Assembly (NCBI GenBank): GCA_021648425.1
Contig: JAKISV010000050.1
Location: 1-15,938 of the forward strand
Direction of reading: 5' to 3'
Origin: Rhizobiaceae bacterium
Lineage (GTDB): Bacteria > Pseudomonadota > Alphaproteobacteria > Rhizobiales > Rhizobiaceae
DNA length: 15,938 bases
Shown here one piece after another: positions 6,802-15,082 of the stretch. Position 1 is the first letter of the stretch; every line of letters begins with the position of its first letter. The translations under genes were made by a program, and so were the position numbers. The notes below the pieces were generated by a model. The model searched no databases. It saw only the letters and a list, made by a program, of their open reading frames with translations, and was not told the origin of the DNA.

Positions 6802-7608
6802 ATGCAGTTTGTGAAACTCAACAATATCAACATCCATTTTGCCGACACCGGCAATATCAATGGCCTGCCGATAGTTTTTTCAAACTCTCTGGGCACTGAT
6901 TTCAGAATTTGGAGTGAATTGATATCAGTAATGAAAAGAGATGGTGCCCGGGATTGCCGTTTTATTTGTTATGATAAACGCGGTCACGGCCTGACAGATG
7001 CCCCCAACGGGCCTTATCAAATGGCCGATCATGTAAATGATCTGATCAGCCTGATGGACTATCTCGAAATCAGTGATGCAATCGTTATCGGTTTAAGCGT
7101 TGGTGGCATGATTACTCAGTCGCTCAGCGCCAAATTACCCGATAGAATTCGTGCCATTGTCCTGTCAAATACGGGTCATATTATCGGCACCAAAGAAATC
7201 TGGGATACCCGTATGAATCTAATCCGGCAAAACGGTATCGCATCGCTCTCCAATGATATTATGCAGCGTTGGTTTTCTAAAGAATTTCGAGACAAAAATC
7301 CGGCAAAGCTGGCAGCCTACCGCAATATGGTTGAGCGAACGCCACAAGAGGGTTATCTTGGCACCTGTGCGGCTATTCGCGATTGTGATTTAACAAATGC
7401 AGCAAAATCAATCAGCGTGCCAACCTTGCTTATTGGCGGTTCTAACGATGGAGCAACTACACCCGAACTGATGGCATCAACCCATAGTCTGATTGCAAAA
7501 TCACGCCTTGAAATCATCGATGGGCCAGGTCATCTGCCTTGTGTTGAAGCGCCTGAAAAAACTGCCGGTATCATTATGGATTTTCTGAAGGAAAATGATC
7601 TTGTCTGA
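6802..7608 (+). CDS. pcaD: 3-oxoadipate enol-lactonase PcaD
   Basis: This is a 268-aa cytosolic alpha/beta-hydrolase that converts 3-oxoadipate enol-lactone to 3-oxoadipate, the last lactone step of protocatechuate breakdown. The catalytic triad is Ser99 in the nucleophile elbow GLSVGG, Asp216 in GGSNDGAT, and His244 in GPGHLP. Length and the N-terminal pattern (HFADTGNINGLPIVFSNSLG) fit PcaD. I chose the ATG at 6802; the only upstream in-frame option is a TTG inside the terminator hairpin. The ATG has no proper Shine-Dalgarno; CTGAGG lies 21 bases upstream, too far. It is the first gene of the operon and overlaps pcaC by 14 nt. In many bacteria the two activities are fused as PcaL; here they are separate. 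Confidence 0.93.
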   Translation: MQFVKLNNINIHFADTGNINGLPIVFSNSLGTDFRIWSELISVMKRDGARDCRFICYDKRGHGLTDAPNGPYQMADHVNDLISLMDYLEISDAIVIGLSVGGMITQSLSAKLPDRIRAIVLSNTGHIIGTKEIWDTRMNLIRQNGIASLSNDIMQRWFSKEFRDKNPAKLAAYRNMVERTPQEGYLGTCAAIRDCDLTNAAKSISVPTLLIGGSNDGATTPELMASTHSLIAKSRLEIIDGPGHLPCVEAPEKTAGIIMDFLKENDLV

Positions 7609-7993
7609 AAATAGTAAATCACAATTATATACTGAAGGCATGAAGACACGCCGCGAAGTGCTGGGAGCGGACTACGTCGATCTCGCAACGTCAAAAATGA
7701 CTGAATTTGACGAACCGTTTCAAACCATGATTACGCAAAGTGCCTGGGGCAGCCTTTGGTCCCGAGACAATGTCAACAAACGCGAGCGCTCGATGATGAC
7801 CGTTGCTTTGCTGGCAGCCCTTGGGCATCATGAGGAATTGGCCTTGCATCTGCGCGCCACAGCAAATACTGGTGCCAGCCGTGAAGATATTCGTGAAGCA
7901 TTATTGCATGTGGCGATATATGCTGGAGTGCCTGCCGCCAACAGCGCATTCAAAGTGGCAAAAAAGGTTTTTGCGGAGCAAGACGAAAAATGA
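7595..7993 (+). CDS. pcaC: 4-carboxymuconolactone decarboxylase PcaC
   Basis: This is a 132-aa all-helical protein of the carboxymuconolactone decarboxylase/AhpD fold. It decarboxylates 4-carboxymuconolactone to 3-oxoadipate enol-lactone. Conserved PcaC features are the early segment GMKTRREVLGADYVD, W51 and W54 in SAWGSLWSR, and the core LGHHEELALHLRATANTGAS followed by YAGVPAANSAF. It lacks the redox CxxC of AhpD, as expected for a true decarboxylase. It overlaps pcaD by 14 nt and shares ATGA with pcaH, indicating translational coupling. AAGGA sits only three bases before the ATG at 7595. A TTG at 7601, two codons later, has better spacing and could be the real start. Confidence 0.93.
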   Translation: MILSENSKSQLYTEGMKTRREVLGADYVDLATSKMTEFDEPFQTMITQSAWGSLWSRDNVNKRERSMMTVALLAALGHHEELALHLRATANTGASREDIREALLHVAIYAGVPAANSAFKVAKKVFAEQDEK

Positions 7994-8718
7994 CAGCAAA
8001 TATCTCAAAACCTGCTGCTGGTTTTTATCAACGCGATCGCACCTGGCAACCCCCCGCTCACACTCCAAAATATAAAACCAGTATTGTACGTTCACCGCGT
8101 TTAGCACCGATTTCACTTGATACGACAATCAGTGAGATCACCGGCCCGCGTTTTGATCACAATATAATTGGTGAGTTAGATAACGACCTCATTCGCAATT
8201 ATGCCAAAGACGATGGTTCACCAATTGGAGAACGTATTATAGTTTACGGCCGAATTCTTGACGAGAATGGGCGAGGCATACCCGATTGCCTGATAGAGAT
8301 GTGGCAGGCAAATTCTGCTGGCCGCTACCGCCACCTTAATGACGGCACACGCCCGCCACTCGACCCGAATTTTGGCGGCTGTGGGCGAACTATCACTGAT
8401 GCTAATGGCGCTTACCAGTTTGCCACTATCAAACCAGGCCCCTATCCCTGGCCCAACGGTCCCAATGATTGGCGTCCCTCTCACATCCATTTTTCACTGT
8501 TTGGCCACGCATTCGCCCAGCGCCTGATCACCCAGATGTATTTCGAGGGAGATCCTTTGATCTGGCATTGCCCGATTATCGGTTCAATTCCCTCAAAAGA
8601 AGCTATCGAAACGCTGATAGCACCTTTGGATTTGGCTAATACGATTCCAATGGATTCCATCGCCTATAAATTCGATATGGTGTTGCGCGGTCAACGTTCG
8701 ACATATTTTGAAAATTAG
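7990..8718 (+). CDS. pcaH: Protocatechuate 3,4-dioxygenase beta subunit PcaH
   Basis: This is the iron-binding subunit (242 aa) of the intradiol ring-cleaving dioxygenase. The enzyme turns protocatechuate and O2 into 3-carboxy-cis,cis-muconate. The four non-haem Fe(III) ligands are recognisable as Tyr113 (AGRYRH), Tyr152 (PGPYPW), His165 and His167 (SHIHF). Their spacing of 39, 13 and 2 residues equals that of the well-studied Pseudomonas putida enzyme (Tyr408, Tyr447, His460, His462). The N-terminal PcaH extension and the intradiol core (IIVYGRILDENGRGIPDCLI) are both present. The start codon overlaps the pcaC stop (ATGA). The functional enzyme is an alpha-beta oligomer with PcaG, encoded 21 nt downstream. 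Confidence 0.96.
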   Translation: MTANISKPAAGFYQRDRTWQPPAHTPKYKTSIVRSPRLAPISLDTTISEITGPRFDHNIIGELDNDLIRNYAKDDGSPIGERIIVYGRILDENGRGIPDCLIEMWQANSAGRYRHLNDGTRPPLDPNFGGCGRTITDANGAYQFATIKPGPYPWPNGPNDWRPSHIHFSLFGHAFAQRLITQMYFEGDPLIWHCPIIGSIPSKEAIETLIAPLDLANTIPMDSIAYKFDMVLRGQRSTYFEN

Positions 8719-8739
8719 AGAAAAATCAAGGTAACATTC

Positions 8740-9354
8740 ATGGCACAAGCCTTAACCCGCATAAAAGAAACCCCTTCCCAGACCGCTGGGCCTTACGTTC
8801 ATATCGGATGCAATCCGAATTTCATTGGCAACAGTGGCCAGTATGAAAACGATTTGGGATCAAATTTAATCAATGAAAACACCACCGGAGAACGCATCAC
8901 CCTCACCGGAAAGGTATATGACGCAACCGGCACACCACTCAAAGATGCAATGATAGAAATCTGGCAGGCCGATTGCACCGGGTTGTATCCCGCAAAAAAC
9001 GAGCATCGCGGTGATGCGGATCCCGAATTTAATGGCTGGGGAAGGTGCGCCTGTGATTTCGACACCGGTGAATACAAGTTTGAATCAATCAAACCCGGCC
9101 CCGTTCCGTTTAATGATGGAAGAATGCAGGCCCCACACATCACATTTTGGGTTGTAGCACGAGGAATAAATATTGGCCTGCACACCCGCATGTATTTTCC
9201 CGATGAAGCTACCAATAAGGACGATCCGGTTTTGGGCCGCATAGAGCACAAAAGTCGTGTTGCAACCTTGATAGCTGAAGAAACATCTGCGGGTAATTTC
9301 CGCTTTGATATTCACCTTCAGGGTGAAAACGAAACCGTCTTTTTCGATATCTAA
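8740..9354 (+). CDS. pcaG: Protocatechuate 3,4-dioxygenase alpha subunit PcaG
   Basis: This 204-aa partner of PcaH has the same intradiol dioxygenase fold. The PcaG signature TPSQTAGPYVHIG is at residues 11-23, where Tyr19 corresponds to the alpha-subunit tyrosine that lines the active site. The second Tyr ligand is replaced by Val (PGPVPF) and the final His by Thr (PHITFW). It therefore cannot hold iron itself, as expected for the alpha subunit, and it completes the active site formed by PcaH. AAGG precedes the ATG by about nine bases. The following CoA-transferase gene starts 13 nt after its stop. Confidence 0.95.
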   Translation: MAQALTRIKETPSQTAGPYVHIGCNPNFIGNSGQYENDLGSNLINENTTGERITLTGKVYDATGTPLKDAMIEIWQADCTGLYPAKNEHRGDADPEFNGWGRCACDFDTGEYKFESIKPGPVPFNDGRMQAPHITFWVVARGINIGLHTRMYFPDEATNKDDPVLGRIEHKSRVATLIAEETSAGNFRFDIHLQGENETVFFDI

Positions 9355-9367
9355 GCCAGAGGCATTC

Positions 9368-10219
9368 ATGAACAAATTTATGTCGCTGAGTGAAGCGGTA
9401 ACCAGGCATGTACACGATGAGGCCAGCGTTGCGCTTGAGGGGTTTACTCACCTGATCCCCCACGCCGCCGCCCATGAGATTATCCGTCAGCAGCGCAAAA
9501 ACCTAACCCTTGTTCGCATGACCCCCGATATTATTTATGACCAGATGATTGGCATGGGATGTGTGAGCAAAGTGATATTCTCCTATGCAGGAAACCCCGG
9601 AGTAGGCTTATTGCGGCGAATGCGCGATGCCATTGAAAATGGCTGGCCAAATACCCTGAAAACCGAAGAACATTCTCACTCCGCCATGGCAAATGCCTGG
9701 GAGGCTGGAGCTGCCGGTTTGCCGCTGGCAGTGTTTCGTGGCTATCGCGGCGCGCAACTTGCTTCTGTCAATCCCAACATCAGGTCGCTTACCTGCCCGT
9801 TCACCGGGGAAAAACTTGCAGCAGTGCCAGCACTTGCTCCCGACGTTTCAATCATCCACGCCCAAAAAGCCAGCGCCAAAGGCGATATATTGATAGAAGG
9901 CATCATAGGGGTGCAAAAAGAAGCGGCTTTAGCAGGCAAAAAGACAATCGTGACAGTCGAGGAAAAGGTCGACAATTTCGACGATATCCATCCCAATTTA
10001 TGTGTATTACCCGGTTGGAGTGTAGATGCGATTTGTGTAGTGCCCGGTGGTGCGCACCCTTCCTATACCCACGGTTATTACCGGCGCGACAATGCCGCTT
10101 ATCTGGAATGGGATAAAATATCCGCTGACCGGGAACAATTTCTCAAATGGATGGATGACAATGTCATCAACGCATCTCCTGAGGATTTTGCCGGGCGAAT
10201 TGAAGGACTGATGCAATGA
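9368..10219 (+). CDS. pcaI: 3-oxoadipate CoA-transferase alpha subunit, CatI/GctA type
   Basis: This is a 283-aa family-I CoA-transferase alpha subunit. With the next gene it should move CoA from succinyl-CoA to 3-oxoadipate. Typical segments are SVALEGFTHLIPHAAAHEII near the N-terminus, GNPGVGLLRRMRDAIE, EEHSHSAMANAWEAGAAGLP, and VLPGWSVDAICVVPGGAHPS. The length is that of the CatI/glutaconate-CoA-transferase-A group; classical PcaI is about 230 aa. Function in this pathway is inferred from context. The ATG at 9368 has AGAGG five bases upstream. An in-frame start at 9305 lies inside pcaG and has no such signal. The stop overlaps the pcaJ start (ATGA). Confidence 0.87.
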   Translation: MNKFMSLSEAVTRHVHDEASVALEGFTHLIPHAAAHEIIRQQRKNLTLVRMTPDIIYDQMIGMGCVSKVIFSYAGNPGVGLLRRMRDAIENGWPNTLKTEEHSHSAMANAWEAGAAGLPLAVFRGYRGAQLASVNPNIRSLTCPFTGEKLAAVPALAPDVSIIHAQKASAKGDILIEGIIGVQKEAALAGKKTIVTVEEKVDNFDDIHPNLCVLPGWSVDAICVVPGGAHPSYTHGYYRRDNAAYLEWDKISADREQFLKWMDDNVINASPEDFAGRIEGLMQ

Positions 10220-10992
10220 GCAAAACGGATTTTACGCCAGATGAAATGATGACCATTGCCGCTTCACGGGTTTTAAAAAACTCCGATGTTTGTTTTGTTG
10301 GTATTGGCGCACCTTCCGCCGCCTGTAACATCGCGCGCCTCACCCATGCACCAGATATCACCCTGATTTATGAATCAGGCACTATCGGCACAACACCTGA
10401 CGTTTTACCTTTGTCGATTGGTGATGGTGAACTGTGCGATACCGCGCTCACCACTGTCAGTGTGCCGGAGATGTTTCGCTATTGGTTGCAGGGCGGACAT
10501 GTAAGCATCGGTTTTCTGGGCGCAGCCCAGTTGGACAGGTTCGGCAACATCAATACCACGGTGATTGGTGATTATGAAAATCCCAAAGTCAGATTGCCCG
10601 GTGGGGGCGGGGCACCGGAAATTGCCACCAGCGCTCAGGAGATTTTTATCACCATCAAACAGTCAAAGCGTGCCCTGGTGGAAAAAATAGATTTTGTCAC
10701 TTCCCTTGGCCATGGTAATGGCGGTGATGAGCGCTTGACGAAATATCAGGTCAAAACAAAAGGCCCCACTTTGATGGTAACCGATCTGGCAATCTGGAAG
10801 CCGGACCCGGTCACCAAAGAATTCACTGTCACTTCACTGCATCACAATGTTAAAAAATCTGACGTGCAGGATACCTGCGGGTGGGAAGTAAAGTTCGCAA
10901 ATAGTCTGGATGAAACTCCAGTTCCTACACAATTGGAACTGACCACTCTTCGTGATCTGAAAGCCCGCACAAAAAAAGCCCACGCTGCCTGA
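10216..10992 (+). CDS. pcaJ: 3-oxoadipate CoA-transferase beta subunit, CatJ/GctB type
   Basis: This 258-aa beta subunit carries the catalytic glutamate of the CoA-transferase. Glu53 in LIYESGTIGT matches the position of the active-site Glu54 of glutaconate CoA-transferase subunit B, which forms the glutamyl-CoA thioester intermediate. Other conserved parts are GIGAPSAACNIARLTHAP, the HVSIGFLGAAQLDRFGNINT loop, and LPGGGGAPEIATSAQEIFI. The length again fits the CatJ/GctB group; classical PcaJ is about 215 aa. GAAGGA lies eight bases before the ATG, inside pcaI. The genes overlap by four bases, so the two subunits are probably made in equal amounts. Confidence 0.88.
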   Translation: MSKTDFTPDEMMTIAASRVLKNSDVCFVGIGAPSAACNIARLTHAPDITLIYESGTIGTTPDVLPLSIGDGELCDTALTTVSVPEMFRYWLQGGHVSIGFLGAAQLDRFGNINTTVIGDYENPKVRLPGGGGAPEIATSAQEIFITIKQSKRALVEKIDFVTSLGHGNGGDERLTKYQVKTKGPTLMVTDLAIWKPDPVTKEFTVTSLHHNVKKSDVQDTCGWEVKFANSLDETPVPTQLELTTLRDLKARTKKAHAA

Positions 10993-11015
10993 TAGCGAGA
11001 ATTTAAGGAAGCTCA

Positions 11016-12221
11016 ATGCCCGAAGCCTTTATCTGTGACTATATCAGAACCCCTATTGGTCGTTTTGCCGGTGGATTATCTTCAGTGCGAACCGACGATC
11101 TGGCAGCCATCCCGCTCAAAGCCCTGATGGAGAAAAATGCCAATGTCGACTGGTCGCTATTGGATGAGGTCTATATGGGCTGCGCCAATCAGGCAGGGGA
11201 AGACAATCGCAATGTCGCACGCATGGCAACCCTACTTGCCGGCCTGCCGCAATCGGTACCCGGCACAACCATAAATCGCCTGTGCGGTTCGGGCATGGAT
11301 GCGGTAATCATGGCTGCACGCGCTATCAAGGCTGGAGAAATCAGCATCGCTGTCGCTGCCGGTGTTGAGAGCATGTCGCGCGCACCCTTCGTCAGCCCCA
11401 AAGCAACCACGGCCTTTTCGCGCAATGCAGAAGTCTATGACACCACCATAGGCTGGCGCTTTATTAACCCGCGCATCAAAGAACAATACGGCGTCGATTC
11501 AATGCCTGAAACCGCGGAAAATGTTGCAGAAGAATTCAATATTTCCCGCGAAGATCAGGATGCATTCGCTGCGCGTTCACAAATGAAAGCCGGTCAGGCC
11601 ATGGAAAACGGCAGGCTGGCAAAAGAAATCACTCCGGTTGATATCCCTCAGCGAAAAGGCGACCCGGTGACTATCGATCAAGATGAACATCCGCGCCCCG
11701 GCACCACAAAAGAAAAACTATCAGCGCTGGGAACACCTTTTCGCAAAGGTGGCAGTATCACAGCCGGTAATGCATCGGGTGTTAACGATGGCGCGGCAGC
11801 GCTTGTAATTGCTTCTGAAGCAGCAGCAAAGATCCACGGACTGACACCAATTGCCCGAATATTAGGTGGAGCCTCCGCCGGTGTTGAACCGCGCATCATG
11901 GGCATCGGTCCTGCCCCCGCCACCCAAAAGCTGTGCGCACTGCTAAATCTTAAACCTGCCGATTTTGACGTCATAGAGTTGAACGAAGCTTTCGCTGCCC
12001 AGGGCCTTGCCACCTTGCGTGAACTGGGCATCGATGATGATGCGGCACATGTAAACCCCAATGGCGGTGCCATTGCGCTTGGCCATCCTTTAGGCATGTC
12101 AGGCGCGCGCATCACCGGAACCGCTGCTTTAGAACTGGTAGAAAAAAATACTCAACTAGCCCTTGCCACTATGTGCATTGGCGTGGGCCAGGGCATCGCT
12201 ATTGCCCTTGAAAAAGTATAG
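11016..12221 (+). CDS. pcaF: 3-oxoadipyl-CoA thiolase PcaF
   Basis: This is a 401-aa cytosolic thiolase of degradative type. It splits 3-oxoadipyl-CoA with free CoA into succinyl-CoA and acetyl-CoA, the final pathway step. Catalytic residues are Cys90 (NRLCGSGMDA, acyl-enzyme nucleophile), His357 (NPNGGAIALGHPLGMSGAR) and Cys387 (MCIGVGQG, acid/base). VESMSRAPF and NEAFAAQ are further thiolase hallmarks. MPEAFICDYIRTPIGRFAGG at the start is the PcaF/PaaJ-type opening, which supports 3-oxoadipyl-CoA over simple acetoacetyl-CoA. AAGGA precedes the ATG by six bases. It follows pcaJ by 23 nt, the largest gap in the operon, and pcaB starts nine bases after its stop. Confidence 0.94.
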   Translation: MPEAFICDYIRTPIGRFAGGLSSVRTDDLAAIPLKALMEKNANVDWSLLDEVYMGCANQAGEDNRNVARMATLLAGLPQSVPGTTINRLCGSGMDAVIMAARAIKAGEISIAVAAGVESMSRAPFVSPKATTAFSRNAEVYDTTIGWRFINPRIKEQYGVDSMPETAENVAEEFNISREDQDAFAARSQMKAGQAMENGRLAKEITPVDIPQRKGDPVTIDQDEHPRPGTTKEKLSALGTPFRKGGSITAGNASGVNDGAAALVIASEAAAKIHGLTPIARILGGASAGVEPRIMGIGPAPATQKLCALLNLKPADFDVIELNEAFAAQGLATLRELGIDDDAAHVNPNGGAIALGHPLGMSGARITGTAALELVEKNTQLALATMCIGVGQGIAIALEKV

Positions 12222-12230
12222 AAAACAAAC

Positions 12231-13289
12231 ATGTCGACTAGTCCTTTTGAACATCCCTACCTCAGTGCCCTTCTAGGTGATCCCAAAATGCTTCGCCTGT
12301 TTGACGCCAGGCACGATGTGGATTGTCTGCTGAAATTTGAAGCTGCGCTGGCAAAGGCCCAGGGTGAACTGGGAATAATACCGGCCGATGCGGCATTAGC
12401 CATCACAAAAACAATTTCAGGTTTTAGCGCAGATTTTGAACGATTAAACAAGGCCACTGCCACTAACGGCGTTGTTGTGCCGGAACTGGTGCGCCAACTG
12501 CGTGAAAAGGTTGGAGAACCTCATGGTGCCCATGTGCATTTTGGTGCCACCAGCCAGGATGCAATCGATACCAGTCTCGTTATCAGGTTGAAATCCGGCC
12601 TGAATATTGTTGATAACGGATTGACTGAAATCCAAACATGTCTGGAAAAACTAAAGGCACGCCATGGCAATAACAAGCTGATGGCGCGAACCCGCATGCA
12701 AAATGCAAGGCCGACAACCGTCAGCCATCACATTGCGCTCTGGCAGGCACCACTCAATAAATTCCTCTCCCAAGTCCCGCAAATTTCACAAGAAATCGCC
12801 GTACTGCAACTGGGTGGGGCCATCGGTGACCGCGTGGATTTTGGCGACAAATACAGCGAATTGACTGCCCAAATGGCTGAAATACTCAATCTGGGTGTGC
12901 CCGGCCATTGCTGGCATACAGACAGAAGTTCTCTGGCAAATCTTGCCAATCTGCTGTCATTAATTACCAGCAGCCTTGGAAAAATCGGTCGCGATGTTGC
13001 CTTGATGAACCTCAATGAAATATCCGAAATTACTCTTTCCGATACTGGCTCATCCTCAGTAATGCCCCACAAACAAAACCCGGTAAAAGCTGAAATGCTT
13101 GTGACTCTCGCTGATTATAACGCCACTCAACTCCCGGCCATGCACCACGCAATGTTGCACGAAAACCACCGTTCCGGCAGCGCCTGGACACTGGAATGGA
13201 TGATTTTACCACAAATGATGATGGCAACCGCCGCCAGTCTGCGCACTGCAGTAGAATTGTTAACTGGCGTGACTAAATTCGGAAGTTAA
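12231..13289 (+). CDS. pcaB: 3-carboxy-cis,cis-muconate cycloisomerase PcaB
   Basis: This is a 352-aa fumarase/aspartase-superfamily enzyme. It lactonises 3-carboxy-cis,cis-muconate to 4-carboxymuconolactone, the step after ring cleavage. The superfamily signature GSSSVMPHKQNP is at 273-284, and HFGATSQD (103-110) supplies a Thr-Ser pair of the active site. ARTRMQ at 152-157 replaces the GRTHxQ of many relatives. The chain is about 100 residues shorter than the roughly 450-aa pseudomonad PcaB, lacking the C-terminal domain; short forms are usual in rhizobia. The Shine-Dalgarno is weak, so it probably relies on coupling to pcaF nine bases upstream. Its stop overlaps the stop of the opposite-strand L,D-transpeptidase gene. 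Confidence 0.93.
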   Translation: MSTSPFEHPYLSALLGDPKMLRLFDARHDVDCLLKFEAALAKAQGELGIIPADAALAITKTISGFSADFERLNKATATNGVVVPELVRQLREKVGEPHGAHVHFGATSQDAIDTSLVIRLKSGLNIVDNGLTEIQTCLEKLKARHGNNKLMARTRMQNARPTTVSHHIALWQAPLNKFLSQVPQISQEIAVLQLGGAIGDRVDFGDKYSELTAQMAEILNLGVPGHCWHTDRSSLANLANLLSLITSSLGKIGRDVALMNLNEISEITLSDTGSSSVMPHKQNPVKAEMLVTLADYNATQLPAMHHAMLHENHRSGSAWTLEWMILPQMMMATAASLRTAVELLTGVTKFGS

Positions 13290-13846
13290 AGAACCACAAC
13301 CTTGGCACCCATCGGCACACGATCATAAAGATCAACGACATGAGCATTAATCATGCGAATGCAGCCATTTGAAACCGAGCGGCCAATCGATGAGGGCTGG
13401 GTTGTTCCATGAATTCGGTAATAGGTATCACGCTTTCCCTTGTAGAGATAAAGTGCGCGTGCGCCCAACGGATTGTTGACACCACCGGGAACGCCACCGG
13501 CAAACTGCTTGTATTTCCCGGGCTCGCGTCGAATCATATTGGCGGTTGGAGTCCAGCTTGGCCATTTGGCTTTGCGTTTAATTGTTGCCGTACCCTTAAA
13601 TGCAAGTCCGGCTTTGCCAACACCAACGCCATATCGTCTGGCCCTGCCTCTGCCCTCCACCAGGTACAGAAAATAGTTCCTGGTATCGACCACAATGGTT
13701 CCCCGATTATAGCCGGAAAATGAAACTGTTTGTGGTACGTAAATCGGGTTGAGTACGAATTTTTTCTTTTTGTGAGCCAGTACCGGGCTGGTAAGTCCAA
13801 CAAGGGCGGTTGCCGCACCAAGAATAAAACTGCGTCTGTTTGTCAT
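13286..13846 (-). CDS. L,D-transpeptidase (YkuD domain) with a likely Tat signal
   Basis: This is a 186-aa exported cell-wall enzyme. The YkuD catalytic domain spans about 48-186, with His146 (RIHGTTQP) and the SVSNGCIRM motif at 157-165 holding the nucleophile Cys162. Such enzymes make 3-3 cross-links in peptidoglycan or attach proteins to it. The start MTNRRSFILGAATALVGLTS resembles a twin-arginine (Tat) signal, with a likely cleavage after VLA (residue 24). I chose the ATG at 13846 because GGAG lies eight bases upstream; an upstream ATG at 13867 adds seven residues without a comparable signal. It converges on pcaB, sharing the TTAA at the stop codons. Short single-domain enzymes of this kind are common in several copies in rhizobia. 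Confidence 0.9.
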   Translation of the reverse strand: MTNRRSFILGAATALVGLTSPVLAHKKKKFVLNPIYVPQTVSFSGYNRGTIVVDTRNYFLYLVEGRGRARRYGVGVGKAGLAFKGTATIKRKAKWPSWTPTANMIRREPGKYKQFAGGVPGGVNNPLGARALYLYKGKRDTYYRIHGTTQPSSIGRSVSNGCIRMINAHVVDLYDRVPMGAKVVVL

Positions 13847-14052
13847 AAAATTTCTCCATTTTACCAACGATCAATTGGTATTGATTACGCGGCCAAAAAC
13901 TCGACCAGTCAGGAGCGCCCCATTGATATGGTTCACCAAATATAACAGGTTTTGTCAACTCGGATGTTATAAATACCACTATTTGTATTTCACTCTTTCA
14001 CGCGTTATGACATCAGTTATATCAATCAAAACAACATTCGCGAATCCAGTCC

Positions 14053-15030
14053 ATGTCTTACCTCATCACCGGAGCAGCCGGCTTCATCGGTTTTCACACC
14101 GCAGTCAAACTGCTGAAACAGGATGAAAAAGTCATCGGCATCGATAACCTCAACGATTATTATAACGTCGATTTGAAACAGGCCCGATTGCAGCAGCTAC
14201 AAGATTACCCCGGATTTGAGTTTCATCCGGTTGATATTGCTGAAAGTGAAGAACTGAAAACCGCATTGGCTGGCAGGAAAATAAGACGAATTTTACATCT
14301 GGCTGCCCAGGCGGGCGTTCGCTATTCCATCGAAAACCCCGATTCCTACATTCGTTCAAACCTTGTGGGCCATGCCAATATGCTGGAATATGCCCGTCAT
14401 CTGGATGGGCTTGAACACATGGCCTATGCATCTTCTTCGTCAGTCTATGGTGGGCGCACAGATTTGCCTTTTCTGGAAACAGACCGCTGTGACAGCCCGG
14501 TTTCACTTTATGCTGCAACCAAAAAATCCGGCGAATTGATGAGCCACACCTATTCTCATCTCTACGCTATCCCTTTGACAGGCTTGCGGTTTTTCACGGT
14601 CTATGGACCCTGGGGTCGACCAGATATGGCCTATTGGACATTTACAAGAGATATTATCGAGGGCAATACCATCCGCGTGTTCAACAATGGCGATATGCTG
14701 CGGGATTTTACCTATATCGACGACATAGTAAGTGGTGTCACGACAATTTTGTCCAAAGGCCAGGTGCATGAACTCGACGTTCCCCATATTGTCTATAACA
14801 TCGGTAACAACAAGCCCGAACGGTTGGAAGTTTTCATTTCAATCCTCGAAGAATTAGTAGGAAAAAAAGCAATTCGCAAAAATTTGCCCATGCAGCCAGG
14901 TGACGTACCGGCCACCTACGCGGATATTTCTGCTATCACCACTGACTATGGTTTTAAACCAAAAACCGATCTGAAAACCGGCCTTGAAAAATATGTGTCC
15001 TGGTATCGTGGTTATAACAAAGTGAAATAG
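14053..15030 (+). CDS. NAD-dependent epimerase, probable UDP-glucuronate 4-epimerase
   Basis: This is a 325-aa short-chain dehydrogenase/reductase of the extended type, cytosolic. The NAD-binding motif GAAGFIG is at 7-13. The catalytic SYK set is visible as the Ser run at 127-130 (SSSSVYGG) with Tyr153 and Lys157 (YAATKK). GIDNLNDYYNVDLKQARL, YGPWGRPDMAYWTFT and GDMLRDFTYIDDIV are typical of UDP-glucuronate 4-epimerases (LpsL/Cap1J type). These supply UDP-galacturonate for lipopolysaccharide core or capsule. The sugar specificity is inferred from these motifs; another UDP-sugar 4-epimerase is possible. The ATG has no clear Shine-Dalgarno. It stands alone between a divergent L,D-transpeptidase gene and an ABC transporter gene. 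Confidence 0.88.
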   Translation: MSYLITGAAGFIGFHTAVKLLKQDEKVIGIDNLNDYYNVDLKQARLQQLQDYPGFEFHPVDIAESEELKTALAGRKIRRILHLAAQAGVRYSIENPDSYIRSNLVGHANMLEYARHLDGLEHMAYASSSSVYGGRTDLPFLETDRCDSPVSLYAATKKSGELMSHTYSHLYAIPLTGLRFFTVYGPWGRPDMAYWTFTRDIIEGNTIRVFNNGDMLRDFTYIDDIVSGVTTILSKGQVHELDVPHIVYNIGNNKPERLEVFISILEELVGKKAIRKNLPMQPGDVPATYADISAITTDYGFKPKTDLKTGLEKYVSWYRGYNKVK

Positions 15031-15082
15031 CTCTCTATCCCAAACAATAATTCAGCTATGCGATATATGTCACTTTGCTTTG

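Noticed and set aside
13930..13975. Promoter for the epimerase gene (TTGTCA with TATAAA)
   Set aside because: The two elements are only 10 bases apart, which is too close for a sigma-70 promoter.
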